Shown: positions 1 through 7,735 of the stretch, piece by piece
Layout: the number at the start of each line of letters is the position of its first letter
Numbering within the stretch: position 1 is the first letter of the stretch
Source: CAZGUH01 sp964529005
GTDB lineage: Bacteria > Actinomycetota > Acidimicrobiia > Acidimicrobiales > Ilumatobacteraceae
Assembly: GCA_964529005.1 (NCBI GenBank)
Contig: CAZGUH010000028.1
Location: 1 to 51,577, forward strand
Length of the DNA stretch: 51,577 nucleotides
Direction of reading: 5' to 3'
Notes under the pieces: model-generated
The model's input: only the letters and a program-made list of their open reading frames with translations
The model's database searches: none
What the model was told of the DNA's origin: nothing
Made by a program: the position numbers and the translations under genes

Positions 1-419
1 CGCTGCTCTGCGGTCGGGTGGAGCTGCCGCAGCGTCAACACGGTCTTCCCATTCGCCTGCGCGTCGAAGGTGATCGTCACGCGAAAGCGCTCGGGGTCGT
101 CGTCGATGTCGGAGCCGTGATCGAGCACGAGGCGTCGCCCGGGCACGATCTCGAGGTAGTCGAACCTGTTGGTGTACAGGGTGCCCGTCGGCGACGTCAT
201 GTCGAAGCGGGCGCGGCCGCCGGGCCGTACGTCCATCTCCCGGACGACGCAGGTGAACCCCTCGGGGCCGAACCAGTCGCAGAAGGAATCTGCATCGGTC
301 CATGCGGCGAACACCGCGTCACGAGGTGCGTCGAACATCCTCACGAGGACGATCTCGCGGTCGAGCGTCCACGTCGTGGGGTCCGCGATGGAGGGTGTGC
401 TGGAAGGTGTGCTGGACAT
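1..419 (-). CDS. SRPBCC/AHSA1-family protein, partial (C-terminus outside window)
   Basis: The first 139 codons of a minus-strand gene are visible; it runs off the left edge. The N-terminus has the pattern of the AHSA1 (activator of Hsp90 ATPase-like) branch of the START/SRPBCC fold: a basic-acidic start, then R-x-F-D-A-P-R-D-A-V-F-A-A-W-T, the F-x-W-F-G-P-E-G-F-T core, and a G-G-R-A-R-F-D-M segment. Members bind hydrophobic ligands in a helix-grip cavity; the ligand here is unknown. The ATG at 417-419 has a good ribosome binding site (AACGGAGGAGC) that overlaps the end of the upstream ArsR gene, 11 bp away. ArsR-AHSA1 pairs are a common two-gene arrangement in actinobacteria, so co-transcription with the regulator is likely. 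The family assignment is firm; the function is not. Confidence 0.85.
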   Translation of the reverse strand, partial: MSSTPSSTPSIADPTTWTLDREIVLVRMFDAPRDAVFAAWTDADSFCDWFGPEGFTCVVREMDVRPGGRARFDMTSPTGTLYTNRFDYLEIVPGRRLVLDHGSDIDDDPERFRVTITFDAQANGKTVLTLRQLHPTAEQ

Positions 420-430
420 TGCTCCTCCGT

Positions 431-781
431 TCAACGGCGAGGTGCGGTTCGGTCGGACGCGCGCCGGAGGTGCGCGTCGAGGCGGTCGAGGCGGTGTTCC
501 CATGCGGCTCGGGTGTGCTCGGCCCACGCGGCGATCTCGAGCAGCGGTTCGGGCTGCAACCGGCACGGACGCCGCTGGCCGTCCCGCCCCCGGCTGATCA
601 GCCCCGCATGCTCGAGGATCTTGAGGTGACGGGAGATGGCCGGAAGGCTGATGGAGAACGGCTCGGCGAGCTCGAGCACCGTCGCCTCGCCGTCGGCCAG
701 CCGGCGCACGATCGACCGCCGCGTCGGGTCCGACAGCGCCGCGAAGACGGCGTCGAACCGGTCCGGGGCAGTGACGCTCAT
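431..781 (-). CDS. ArsR-family winged-helix transcriptional regulator
   Basis: A 116-residue protein with the classic ArsR start: D-R-F-D-A-V-F-A-A-L-S-D-P-T-R-R-S-I-V-R-R-L, followed by the L-A-E-P-F-S-I-S-L-P-A-I-S-R-H-L recognition helix region and a wing. No Cys-rich metal-binding motif (CxC) is visible, so it is more like the non-metal ArsR regulators that sit next to AHSA1 proteins. An in-frame TTG at 800-802 would add seven residues; the ATG at 779-781 is preferred because it gives the usual family N-terminus, although neither has a strong ribosome binding site. It precedes the AHSA1 gene by 11 bp and probably autoregulates the pair. Confidence 0.88.
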   Translation of the reverse strand: MSVTAPDRFDAVFAALSDPTRRSIVRRLADGEATVLELAEPFSISLPAISRHLKILEHAGLISRGRDGQRRPCRLQPEPLLEIAAWAEHTRAAWEHRLDRLDAHLRRASDRTAPRR

Positions 782-801
782 GCGGGTTCCCGAGTCGAGC
801 A

Positions 802-839
802 ATATTTCACGAGTTCGTTATTTAACACAACATCTAAAT
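802..839 (-). promoter_or_regulatory. Candidate promoter and operator of the ArsR-AHSA1 pair
   Basis: An AT-rich island in otherwise GC-rich DNA. On the minus strand TTGTGT (825-830) and AAATAT (802-807) are 17 bp apart. An inverted repeat ATTTA-N10-TAAAT (820-839) overlaps the -35 side and could bind the ArsR protein. The hexamer matches are only moderate. Confidence 0.4.
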
Positions 840-994
840 GTCGTCAACCGTCTCTCGCCACACCTCGGACGACGCGCGCCGTGAGTCAAACCGAGCGGAC
901 ATCACGATCGCGAGCGGCAGGGCCTACCGTCGCCAGGCCGGTCCGCAAACCAGCAGCGCTGACCAGCAGACGCATCGGAGGGACTCGGACAGGG

Positions 995-1903
995 ATGGCA
1001 CGGGCGAGCATCGAGCGGACACTCGAGCGAAACGGGATGAGCTTCAGGTACCGCCGCATCGGCGGACGGGCAAGGGATTTCGCGCCAACTCTCTTCGTCA
1101 GCGGCGCGTTCCAGACGATGGATTCGTGGTCACGCTTCGCCCGGGTGTTCCACGAGCGGACCACCGTCATCCTCGTCGATCCTCCCGGCATGGGCTCGTC
1201 GAGCGTCCTGCCGCCCGACGTCGGAGTGAACTTCCTCGCCGAATGCCTGCGCATGGTGATCGACGACGCGGGATGTGACGTCGTCAACGTGATCGCCGCG
1301 TCCTACGGCACGCCGGCAGCGCACCGGCTCGCCCAGATCGCTCCCGAGACGATCGACAAGGTCGTGCTGGTGGGCACGATGAAGGCGATCCCCGACGCGA
1401 TGCGCGAACGCATCCGCACCTCGATCGACCTCGCGCTGCGCGGCGACCGGAAAGGGCTGGCCGCGGTGGTGGTCGACGGCCTGCTGTGCCGCGACCTCGG
1501 CCTGCCGATCATGCGTCGCGACCTCGCCGCTCGCGTGCTCGCGGGAGAGATCATCCGCATGTCCGACCACGCGCTTCGGCAGTACGCCACGAACAGCACT
1601 CGCCTTCTCGATCATTGCCCACTCGACCTGACCGACGTCGTCGACGGCCCGGAGGCGCTGGTGTTCACCGGCGAGCACGACTGCTTCACCCCGCCGGCGT
1701 CGTGCCTCGACGTCGCGCACGGTTTCCGGCGTGGCTGGTTCACCGTGGTCGAGCAGGCGGACCATCTCGTCCACATCGAGCGCTTCGACGTCGTCATCTC
1801 CTTGCTGTTGCGCTTCATGGATGGCCGCGTCGAGGAACCAGCGAAGGGCTGCGCGCCCGTGAGACCTGTGGTGGGAGTCAGCCGGTCGATCCGTCCGATC
1901 TGA
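995..1903 (+). CDS. Alpha/beta hydrolase, RhlA-like
   Basis: A 302-residue alpha/beta-hydrolase. The nucleophile elbow is A-A-S-Y-G with Ser103, followed by the acid in G-E-H-D (Asp229) and the histidine in Q-A-D-H-L (His257). The order and local sequences (an F-V-S-G-A strand, V-D-P-P-G-M-G-S turn, I-A-A-S-Y-G, G-E-H-D-x-F-T, D-H-L-V-H-I-E) resemble RhlA, the enzyme that joins two 3-hydroxyacyl groups to make the lipid part of rhamnolipids (RhlA has S-A-S-W-G and G-S-W-D-E-Y-T). That likeness is from memory and could simply reflect the superfamily. The ATG at 995 is chosen because upstream codons in this frame lie over the ArsR gene. The last 26 bp overlap the 3' end of the convergent ABC ATPase gene. 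Confidence 0.75.
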   Translation: MARASIERTLERNGMSFRYRRIGGRARDFAPTLFVSGAFQTMDSWSRFARVFHERTTVILVDPPGMGSSSVLPPDVGVNFLAECLRMVIDDAGCDVVNVIAASYGTPAAHRLAQIAPETIDKVVLVGTMKAIPDAMRERIRTSIDLALRGDRKGLAAVVVDGLLCRDLGLPIMRRDLAARVLAGEIIRMSDHALRQYATNSTRLLDHCPLDLTDVVDGPEALVFTGEHDCFTPPASCLDVAHGFRRGWFTVVEQADHLVHIERFDVVISLLLRFMDGRVEEPAKGCAPVRPVVGVSRSIRPI

Positions 1904-3014
1904 GAGCGATGGGCGGGCGGAGCACCGCGATGCCGACGGCGTCACCGACACCGAAAGGAAGATGTCCGGGGGTGGAGGCGGTGATCGTGGCGCCGCTGTC
2001 GAGTCGCACGGTGACGAGCGCGTCGGCGCCGCGGTAGGCGATCTGGACGACGGACCCGCGGACGGCGGTCGGCGTGGGGCTGATCACGACGTTCTCGGGT
2101 CGGAGCACCAGTTGGCAGGTGGTCGGCGTGGGGCCGTGCCAGGCGTGCACGGGAAGCGGGCCGAGTTCGGAGTCGGCGATCACCTGGCCGCTGACGCGGT
2201 CGAGCCGAGCGGCCAGGATCGTGGCCCGGCCCAGAAACCGCGCCGTGTCGACGTCGGGCGGTTGCTCGTAGAGGACGTGAGGTTTGCCGTCGGCGACCAC
2301 ATGGCCGTCGCGGAGCACGACGAGGTGGTCGGCGAGGATGAGCGCTTCTTCCTGGTCGTGCGTGACGAGCACGACGGTGGCGCCGATCTGTTGCAAGAGC
2401 GCCCGGACCTCGTCGCGCAGGTCGCTGCGGAGCTTCGCGTCGAGTGCGGAGAAGGGTTCGTCGAGCAGCACGAGTTGTGGTTCGGGTGCGAGCGCGCGAG
2501 CGAGCGCGACGCGTTGCTGCTGCCCGCCGGAGAGCTGGTGTGGACGTCGTTCGCCGTATCCGGGCATGTCGACGAGGCGCAGCATCGCGTCGATGCGCGC
2601 TCGCCGGGCTCGACGGTTCATCGCGATGAGCCCGAACGCGATGTTCTGGGCGACGCTGAGGTGAGGGAACAGAGCGCCTTCTTGGGGGACGATGCCGATT
2701 CGGCGGGCGTGTGGCGGCACGTGATGCCCCTCCGGCCCGTCCAGGAGGCGGCCATCCAGGGTGATGGCGCCTCTGTCGGGGCGCTCGAAGCCGGCGATGC
2801 ACCGCAGGAGGGTGGTCTTGCCAGACCCCGACGGGCCGAGGATCGCCGTGAACGATCCGGCGGCGACGTCGAGAACCACACGGGCGAGCGCGTCGGTGCG
2901 CTGCGGACCGCGGCCGGTCGCACGGAACGTCTTGTCGAGGCCCCGCACGCTCAGCATCGGCGACGCGCCCGGTGAACCGACCGGTGCGGCGCCGCCTGCG
3001 TGCTCAGCGTCCAT
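1878..3014 (-). CDS. ABC transporter ATP-binding protein, ferric iron/spermidine-putrescine type (FbpC/PotA-like)
   Basis: A 378-residue ATPase. Walker A G-P-S-G-S-G-K-T is at residues 60-67, a Q-loop in V-P-Q-E-G, the signature L-S-G-G-Q-Q-Q at 161-167, Walker B L-V-L-L-D-E-P at 181-187 and the switch histidine in V-T-H-D. The C-terminal 130 residues look like a TOBE domain (D-R-V-S-G-Q-V-I-A, L-R-P-E-N-V). It would power the adjoining permease and lipoprotein. The ATG overlaps the permease stop by 11 bp, showing translational coupling; it is the last gene of the three-gene unit and its 3' end overlaps that of the convergent hydrolase. Confidence 0.93.
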   Translation of the reverse strand: MDAEHAGGAAPVGSPGASPMLSVRGLDKTFRATGRGPQRTDALARVVLDVAAGSFTAILGPSGSGKTTLLRCIAGFERPDRGAITLDGRLLDGPEGHHVPPHARRIGIVPQEGALFPHLSVAQNIAFGLIAMNRRARRARIDAMLRLVDMPGYGERRPHQLSGGQQQRVALARALAPEPQLVLLDEPFSALDAKLRSDLRDEVRALLQQIGATVVLVTHDQEEALILADHLVVLRDGHVVADGKPHVLYEQPPDVDTARFLGRATILAARLDRVSGQVIADSELGPLPVHAWHGPTPTTCQLVLRPENVVISPTPTAVRGSVVQIAYRGADALVTVRLDSGATITASTPGHLPFGVGDAVGIAVLRPPIALRSDGSTG

Positions 3015-4572
3015 GGACCGTGAGCTCGCGCAACGCGTGGCGCACGAGGGCGTACACCGGGATGCAGCCGAGCGCGAGCAGCATCAACGCGTAGGGCGCG
3101 GCGGCGGTGAAGTCGAGCGCTTCTCCGTTGGTCGTCGCCCACAACCGGGTTGACAACGTGTTGGCGTTGAACGGGATCAGCATCAACGTCGTGGTGAGCT
3201 CCTTGCTGGCGTCGAGCCCGACGAGGATCGCGCCGGCGACGAACCCCGGCAGCGCCAGCGGGAGGTTGATCTTGACGAAGCTCTTGAGCGGGTGGGCTCC
3301 GAGCGAGGCGGCGACGTCCTCGTAGATCCGTCGTGACGTCTCGAGGCCGACGCGCTGATAGCTGACGGCGAGCGGCAGGAAGAGGATCACGTAGCCGGCG
3401 ACAAGGACCGCAGATGTCTTGTAGAGGGAAGGCGCGACACGGGTCGCGAGATAGACGAGCGCGAGCGCGAGGATCGCGTTCGGGATCGAGTGGGCCAGCC
3501 ACACGGCGCGCTCGGTCAGTGACGACGCTGCGCTTCGGTGGCGGCTGACCCACCAGCTGACAGGCAGCGCGGCGAGAGTCGCGAAGAACGCCGCGGCGAG
3601 CGCGAACCTGAGAGTGTTGCCGAGCGCGTCGGTGACACGGCCCCAATCGACCACGGCGGCTCGGTGCGAGTTGGTCAAGCCACGAATGGTCATCACCACC
3701 GAGGGGCCGAGGGCCGCGAGGGGGAGCGCCAGCGCGGCGATCGTGACGGGCCAGCGCGCCCAGCCCAAGGCGCGGCGTCGTGGTGGCCGGCGGGCGCCGC
3801 CGACTGTGTGCAACGTGCTGCCGCGGCCGGTCATCAGCGCGGTCGCCGCAAGGACGACGACCGAAAGGCCGGCGAGCAGCAGCGACAACGAACGTGCGGA
3901 CCGGTAGTCGCCGTAGTCCAGCAACTCGGCCATGATCTTGGTCGTCAGCGTGCTTCGCCCCAACTGAGCCATCGCGCCGAACTCGGCGAGCACGTGGAAC
4001 GCGACGATCAGCACGCCGGCAGCGACAGCTGGCCGCAAGGCGGGCACGATCGCGTGGCGCCAGCGGCTCATCGCGTTCGGACGAAGGCTCGAGGCGATGT
4101 CCTCCAACGCCGGGTCGACGTTGCCGAGCGCGACGACGCAGGGCAGGAACACGTATGGGTAGAGGGTGAGCGACATCACCACTGCGGAGCCGAAGAGACT
4201 CGTGACCAATCGGGAGTGTGGTGCGTAGACGAGTTGCGCCGAGTAGGCCGCGTAGGCGCTGATGAATCCCGGCACGGCGAGCGGCGCGGCGAACAGGACG
4301 GTCAGAACCCGCGGGCCCGCAACGCTCGTGCGGACCACGAGCGCGGCGCAGCCGACGCCGAGCGCGACGGTCAGGACGCTGACCAACACAGTCAGCTGGA
4401 TCGTCTGGACGACTGCCTCGGTCGTCGCCGAATAGCGCAACTCGTGGCGGATGTCGCCGAGGGACACTCCCGAGATGAACAGGTACGCGACGGGCGTCAG
4501 CGACAGCCCGGCAACGGCGACGGCGCCGAGCGCTGTCACCGTTGCCGGCACGTCCCGTCCGCGAATGTTCAC
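3004..4572 (-). CDS. ABC transporter permease, ferric iron type (FbpB-like, fused double permease)
   Basis: A 522-residue membrane protein with about twelve hydrophobic segments, made of two BPD_transp_1 halves. Each half carries an EAA-type loop that contacts the ATPase: E-D-I-A-S-S-L-R-P-N in the first and E-D-V-A-A-S-L-G-A-H in the second. The fused layout is typical of FbpB/ThiP permeases. The start is GTG at 4570-4572, overlapping the TGA of the lipoprotein gene in a GTGA arrangement, so the three genes form one operon. Confidence 0.92.
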   Translation of the reverse strand: MNIRGRDVPATVTALGAVAVAGLSLTPVAYLFISGVSLGDIRHELRYSATTEAVVQTIQLTVLVSVLTVALGVGCAALVVRTSVAGPRVLTVLFAAPLAVPGFISAYAAYSAQLVYAPHSRLVTSLFGSAVVMSLTLYPYVFLPCVVALGNVDPALEDIASSLRPNAMSRWRHAIVPALRPAVAAGVLIVAFHVLAEFGAMAQLGRSTLTTKIMAELLDYGDYRSARSLSLLLAGLSVVVLAATALMTGRGSTLHTVGGARRPPRRRALGWARWPVTIAALALPLAALGPSVVMTIRGLTNSHRAAVVDWGRVTDALGNTLRFALAAAFFATLAALPVSWWVSRHRSAASSLTERAVWLAHSIPNAILALALVYLATRVAPSLYKTSAVLVAGYVILFLPLAVSYQRVGLETSRRIYEDVAASLGAHPLKSFVKINLPLALPGFVAGAILVGLDASKELTTTLMLIPFNANTLSTRLWATTNGEALDFTAAAPYALMLLALGCIPVYALVRHALRELTVHGR

Positions 4573-5660
4573 CCCTGGGACAACCCCATCTCCTTGAGCA
4601 ACTCCTCTGCCTGGCTGACCTCGGCCAAGACGTCCATGTCGAAGCTGGGCGACTGCACCTCGCTCAGGTCACCGGCGATCGAGCTGGCGACTCCGGGCGC
4701 GATCGGGTACTGCGCCTCCGACACCTCGGGGTCCGCCGTTGCGATCACCTTCTGGCCACCGTCGGCAGACGTCAGCCAGGCGAGGAAGTCCTGGGCGGCG
4801 TCGACGTGCTCGCTCGATGCCAGGATCCCCGCTCCCGAGGACAGGATTAGGTTGCCGGGATCCTCGCTCGGGAAATGATAGATCTTCGACGTCAGCTGTT
4901 CCGGCCCGCCTCGCTGGTTGGCGAGCACCCACCAGTAGTAGTGGTTCGACAGGCCCATCGCATGCGTCCCGGCCTCGACCGTGTCGCGGACGTTGCCGTT
5001 CTTCTGTTCGTTGACCCCGTTGGCCTTGATCCCCTCGAGGAACGTCCGAGTCCTTTCCTCGCCCTGGGTCGACAGGAGGTACTGCGTCGTCGCCACGAAC
5101 GCGCCCGAGGGCGCCCACGCGAACTGGCCTGCGTACTTCGGGTCGACGATGTCAGCGAGCGTCGCCGGAAGGTCTGCCTCATCGATGACCGTCGGGTTGT
5201 AATACAGCACACGGGTGCGAGCCGCGTACGCCACCCACCATCCGCTGCCGGAGCTGAGGCCGGGACGCGCCTGCTCCAACGTGGACGGCCTCACCGGCGC
5301 CAACAATCCCGCCGCGCCGAGCTCGGCCACGGGCGTCGGATCCTCCGACAAGAAGACGTCCGCCGGAGAGGCGCCCCCCTCGGCCAAGATCTGACCGACC
5401 GTGGCATCGTTCTGGATGTTGAACGTCACGCCGGTCGCATCGGTGTACGCCTGGGTCAAACCCTCGACCAGTTCGGCGTGCTGATCCGTGTACACGGTCA
5501 ACGTCACATCGGAAGGCGGCTCCGATGAGGTTGCGCCAGGGGCCGTCGACACTGCGGTCGACGCCGACCCGTCGTCGTCGCTGCCACACGCCACGGCCAC
5601 CGCGGACACCATCGCCACGCCAGCCATCACGGCAACCGCTCGCCTTACGCGACCTCTCAT
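4569..5660 (-). CDS. Substrate-binding lipoprotein of ferric iron-type ABC importer (FbpA-like)
   Basis: A 363-residue exported lipoprotein. The signal peptide has an arginine-rich start, a hydrophobic stretch and the lipobox V-A-V-A-C with Cys25, then a Ser/Thr/acidic linker. The mature part begins with T-V-Y-T-D-Q-H and carries the adjacent tyrosine pair Tyr241-Tyr242 in S-N-H-Y-Y-W-W and R-V-L-Y-Y-N near residue 153, features of ferric-iron binding proteins. The ATG has the ribosome binding site GGAGGTGC. It is the first gene of the importer operon. Fe(III) is the likely cargo by family; other anions are possible. Confidence 0.9.
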   Translation of the reverse strand: MRGRVRRAVAVMAGVAMVSAVAVACGSDDDGSASTAVSTAPGATSSEPPSDVTLTVYTDQHAELVEGLTQAYTDATGVTFNIQNDATVGQILAEGGASPADVFLSEDPTPVAELGAAGLLAPVRPSTLEQARPGLSSGSGWWVAYAARTRVLYYNPTVIDEADLPATLADIVDPKYAGQFAWAPSGAFVATTQYLLSTQGEERTRTFLEGIKANGVNEQKNGNVRDTVEAGTHAMGLSNHYYWWVLANQRGGPEQLTSKIYHFPSEDPGNLILSSGAGILASSEHVDAAQDFLAWLTSADGGQKVIATADPEVSEAQYPIAPGVASSIAGDLSEVQSPSFDMDVLAEVSQAEELLKEMGLSQG

Positions 5661-5707
5661 AGGGACTGCACCTCCTCGACGACCACGTGCAACCGGGACA
5701 GCTGACG

Positions 5708-5725
5708 TAGATAAGCCGACCTAAC
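5708..5725 (-). promoter_or_regulatory. Possible DtxR/IdeR-like iron box upstream of the importer
   Basis: About 50 bp upstream of the lipoprotein start the minus strand reads TTAGGT-CGG-CTTATCTA. The left half matches the IdeR/DtxR consensus TTAGGTTAG exactly for six bases, and the right half is CTTATCTA where CTAACCTAA is expected, with a spacing one base short. Iron repression of an Fe(III) importer would make sense, but the match is incomplete. Confidence 0.3.
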
Positions 5726-5806
5726 GTAGGCAGTGCGGATCGTCACACACAAGCTGAGCCGCGACAGTGGGCCCCAGCGTGGCGATCGAACGCTTCGTCT
5801 GGCGAC

Positions 5807-6769
5807 TCAGGTGTCTGCGCGCAGCCGCTCAGCGACGAGATCATGCTCCTCGCCAGCCGTCACCGGAAACGCGAGCCCGGCTGGATCACACACCTCGTCC
5901 CAGTGCGCGGCGATGTCCTCGGCGGTCGGGGCCTCGGTGCGCGCGGAGCCACCCTCGGCGAGCCAGCCCGGCGCCGCGCCGACGAAGATGCGCGAATAAC
6001 AACCCAGGCGAGCGGCGTAGATGCCGTGCGTCGACTGGCACTGATCGCTCGCCAGGTAGGTCGCGAGCGGCGCCACGAACGCCACACCTGCGCGCGGGTT
6101 GCTGTCGTCCGCGGCGAATTGCAGCGCCGGGGCGGAGCCACGCCGGATCGTGCGCGACTGGATCGCGGTGCCGAGACCCTCCGGCAGCAGAGCATTGGCC
6201 CGGACACCCTTGCTCGCCCCTTCGATCGCGACGACGTTCATCAGGCCGACCATCCCCGTCTTGGCGGCCGCATAGGCGACGCCGTACTCGCGGCCGAACA
6301 GGCCCGACGTCGACGACACGAACACGACTCGCCCGGAACCGCGACGAGCCATCTCCACGTAGGCCCGCTGTGTCAGCAGGAAATGACCTTTGAGATGCAC
6401 CCACAACATCGCTTCGAGCAGGTCGAGATCGGTGTCCTCGAACGTGCTCCAGTGGTTGTTGCCGGCGTTGTTGATGAGGGCGTCGACGCGTCCGTACGCG
6501 TCCAGCGCGGTGTCGACGATGCCGACGGCCGACTCGGCGCCAGCGACGGAATGATGGCTCGCGACCGCGACGCCGCCGGCTGCGCTGATCTCGTCGACGA
6601 CAACGTCGGCGAACCAGCGGCCCTCCGGATCGCGGCCATTGTCGTTGACCACGACCATGCCACCGCGAGCTGCCACGTCGAGCGCGAACGCGCGGCCGAG
6701 ACCGTTGCCGGCGCCGGTGATGACGACGCTCTGGCCGTCGAATCGGACCGGGCGTCTCGTCGCAGTCAT
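5807..6769 (-). CDS. SDR-family oxidoreductase with C-terminal extension
   Basis: A 320-residue short-chain dehydrogenase. It shows the NAD(P) motif T-G-A-G-N-G-L-G at 18-25, the N-N-A-G motif at 100-103, the serine around 153 and the Y-A-A-A-K catalytic pair (Tyr166, Lys170). Unlike a plain 250-residue SDR it has about 60 extra residues ending with D-I-A-A-H-W-D-E-V-C-D-P. The nearest relative in the window is the SDR at 43724-44671, which shares the extension. Such SDRs resemble the (3R)-hydroxyacyl-CoA dehydrogenase part of multifunctional enzymes. The ATG at 6767-6769 follows GGGAGGCAGGC. The ORF could extend upstream to 6856 but that would overlap the divergent gene. Confidence 0.87.
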   Translation of the reverse strand: MTATRRPVRFDGQSVVITGAGNGLGRAFALDVAARGGMVVVNDNGRDPEGRWFADVVVDEISAAGGVAVASHHSVAGAESAVGIVDTALDAYGRVDALINNAGNNHWSTFEDTDLDLLEAMLWVHLKGHFLLTQRAYVEMARRGSGRVVFVSSTSGLFGREYGVAYAAAKTGMVGLMNVVAIEGASKGVRANALLPEGLGTAIQSRTIRRGSAPALQFAADDSNPRAGVAFVAPLATYLASDQCQSTHGIYAARLGCYSRIFVGAAPGWLAEGGSARTEAPTAEDIAAHWDEVCDPAGLAFPVTAGEEHDLVAERLRADT

Positions 6770-6854
6770 GCCTGCCTCCCCACTCGATGACGACCGCGAA
6801 GCTCTAGCACGCTCGGCGCCGGCATCGAGCGATCGCGAGTACCGTCGCAAGGGC

Positions 6855-7604
6855 ATGCCTCATGAGGAGATCGACGGCGTCCCCATCTGGTACGAGGAAC
6901 ACGGCGACCCGGCAGGGCCGCCGCTCGTCGCGCTGCACGGTGGTGTCCTCACGTTCGAGCGCAGCTTCGGCGACGTGCTCCCGTGGCTCACCGAGGGTCG
7001 CCGGGTGATCGGCGTCGAGCTGCAAGGCCACGGCCACACGCCGGACACGGGCCGCGCGATGTCGATCGAACGGTTCGCCGACGACGTCGCCGAGCTGCTC
7101 GACCGGATCTCGGGCAGCGGGCCAGCGGACGTGTGGGGGTACAGCCTCGGGGGGCTCACCGCCACGAGCCTCGCTCTCCGCCATCCGACCAAGGTCCGCC
7201 GTGTGGTGCTGGCGGCGTCGCACATCCGTTCCGACGGCTACCACCCCGAGATCACCGCGCCAGAGCAAGACGACCCGCGCCTTCCGACGGAGGAAGAGTT
7301 CGCGGCATGGCATGCCGACTACAAGGCGGTGGCGCCGAACCCGGCCGACTTCTTCCCGTTTCTCGAGCGCATGCAGCCGGTCGTGCACGACTTCGCCGGC
7401 TGGACTGCCGAGGAGATCCGCTCGATCATCGCCCCCACGTTCCTCGTGATCGGCGACCGCGATTTCGTTCGGCTCGACCATGCCGCCGAGATGCTCGACC
7501 TGTTCCCCGACTGCCGACTTGCAGTGCTGCCCGCCACCCGCCACAGCCAAGTCATGCAGCGCACCGGCGAGCTCCGGACGCTCGTCGGCCCGTTCCTCTC
7601 GTAA
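6855..7604 (+). CDS. Alpha/beta hydrolase
   Basis: A 249-residue alpha/beta-hydrolase of the esterase/haloperoxidase-like group. Oxyanion strand L-V-A-L-H-G-G, nucleophile elbow G-Y-S-L-G-G with Ser97, acid in G-D-R-D (Asp203) and catalytic His230 in A-T-R-H-S-Q. The ATG at 6855 follows GCAAGGGC and is 85 bp from the divergent SDR start. The frame stays open further upstream, but it would run into the SDR gene. The substrate cannot be told. Confidence 0.87.
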   Translation: MPHEEIDGVPIWYEEHGDPAGPPLVALHGGVLTFERSFGDVLPWLTEGRRVIGVELQGHGHTPDTGRAMSIERFADDVAELLDRISGSGPADVWGYSLGGLTATSLALRHPTKVRRVVLAASHIRSDGYHPEITAPEQDDPRLPTEEEFAAWHADYKAVAPNPADFFPFLERMQPVVHDFAGWTAEEIRSIIAPTFLVIGDRDFVRLDHAAEMLDLFPDCRLAVLPATRHSQVMQRTGELRTLVGPFLS

Positions 7605-7646
7605 CAGCCTGATCCGAAGCCGCGCTCCACCGAGCGAGCGGCAGCC

Positions 7647-7677
7647 TTGACGGAGTCTCGCTCGTTTGTGGAATAAT
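7647..7677 (+). promoter_or_regulatory. Weak candidate promoter before the deacylase-like gene
   Basis: TTGACG (7647-7652) and AATAAT (7672-7677) lie 19 bp apart, a rather long spacer. The -10 region reads TGGAATAATCTGTCTC, which carries one half (GGAA) of the palindrome found at other promoters here but not the other half. A strong ribosome binding site, GGGAGGAAAGG, lies further down at 7718-7728. Confidence 0.3.
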
Positions 7678-7735
7678 CTGTCTCACATCAGGCTCCGGGT
7701 CGAACCACCGTTCACCCGGGAGGAAAGGCGTAGCT

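Noticed and set aside
3538..4878. A 446-codon plus-strand frame opposite the iron-type permease
   Set aside because: The permease reading has two EAA loops and membrane segments; this frame is highly charged and featureless.
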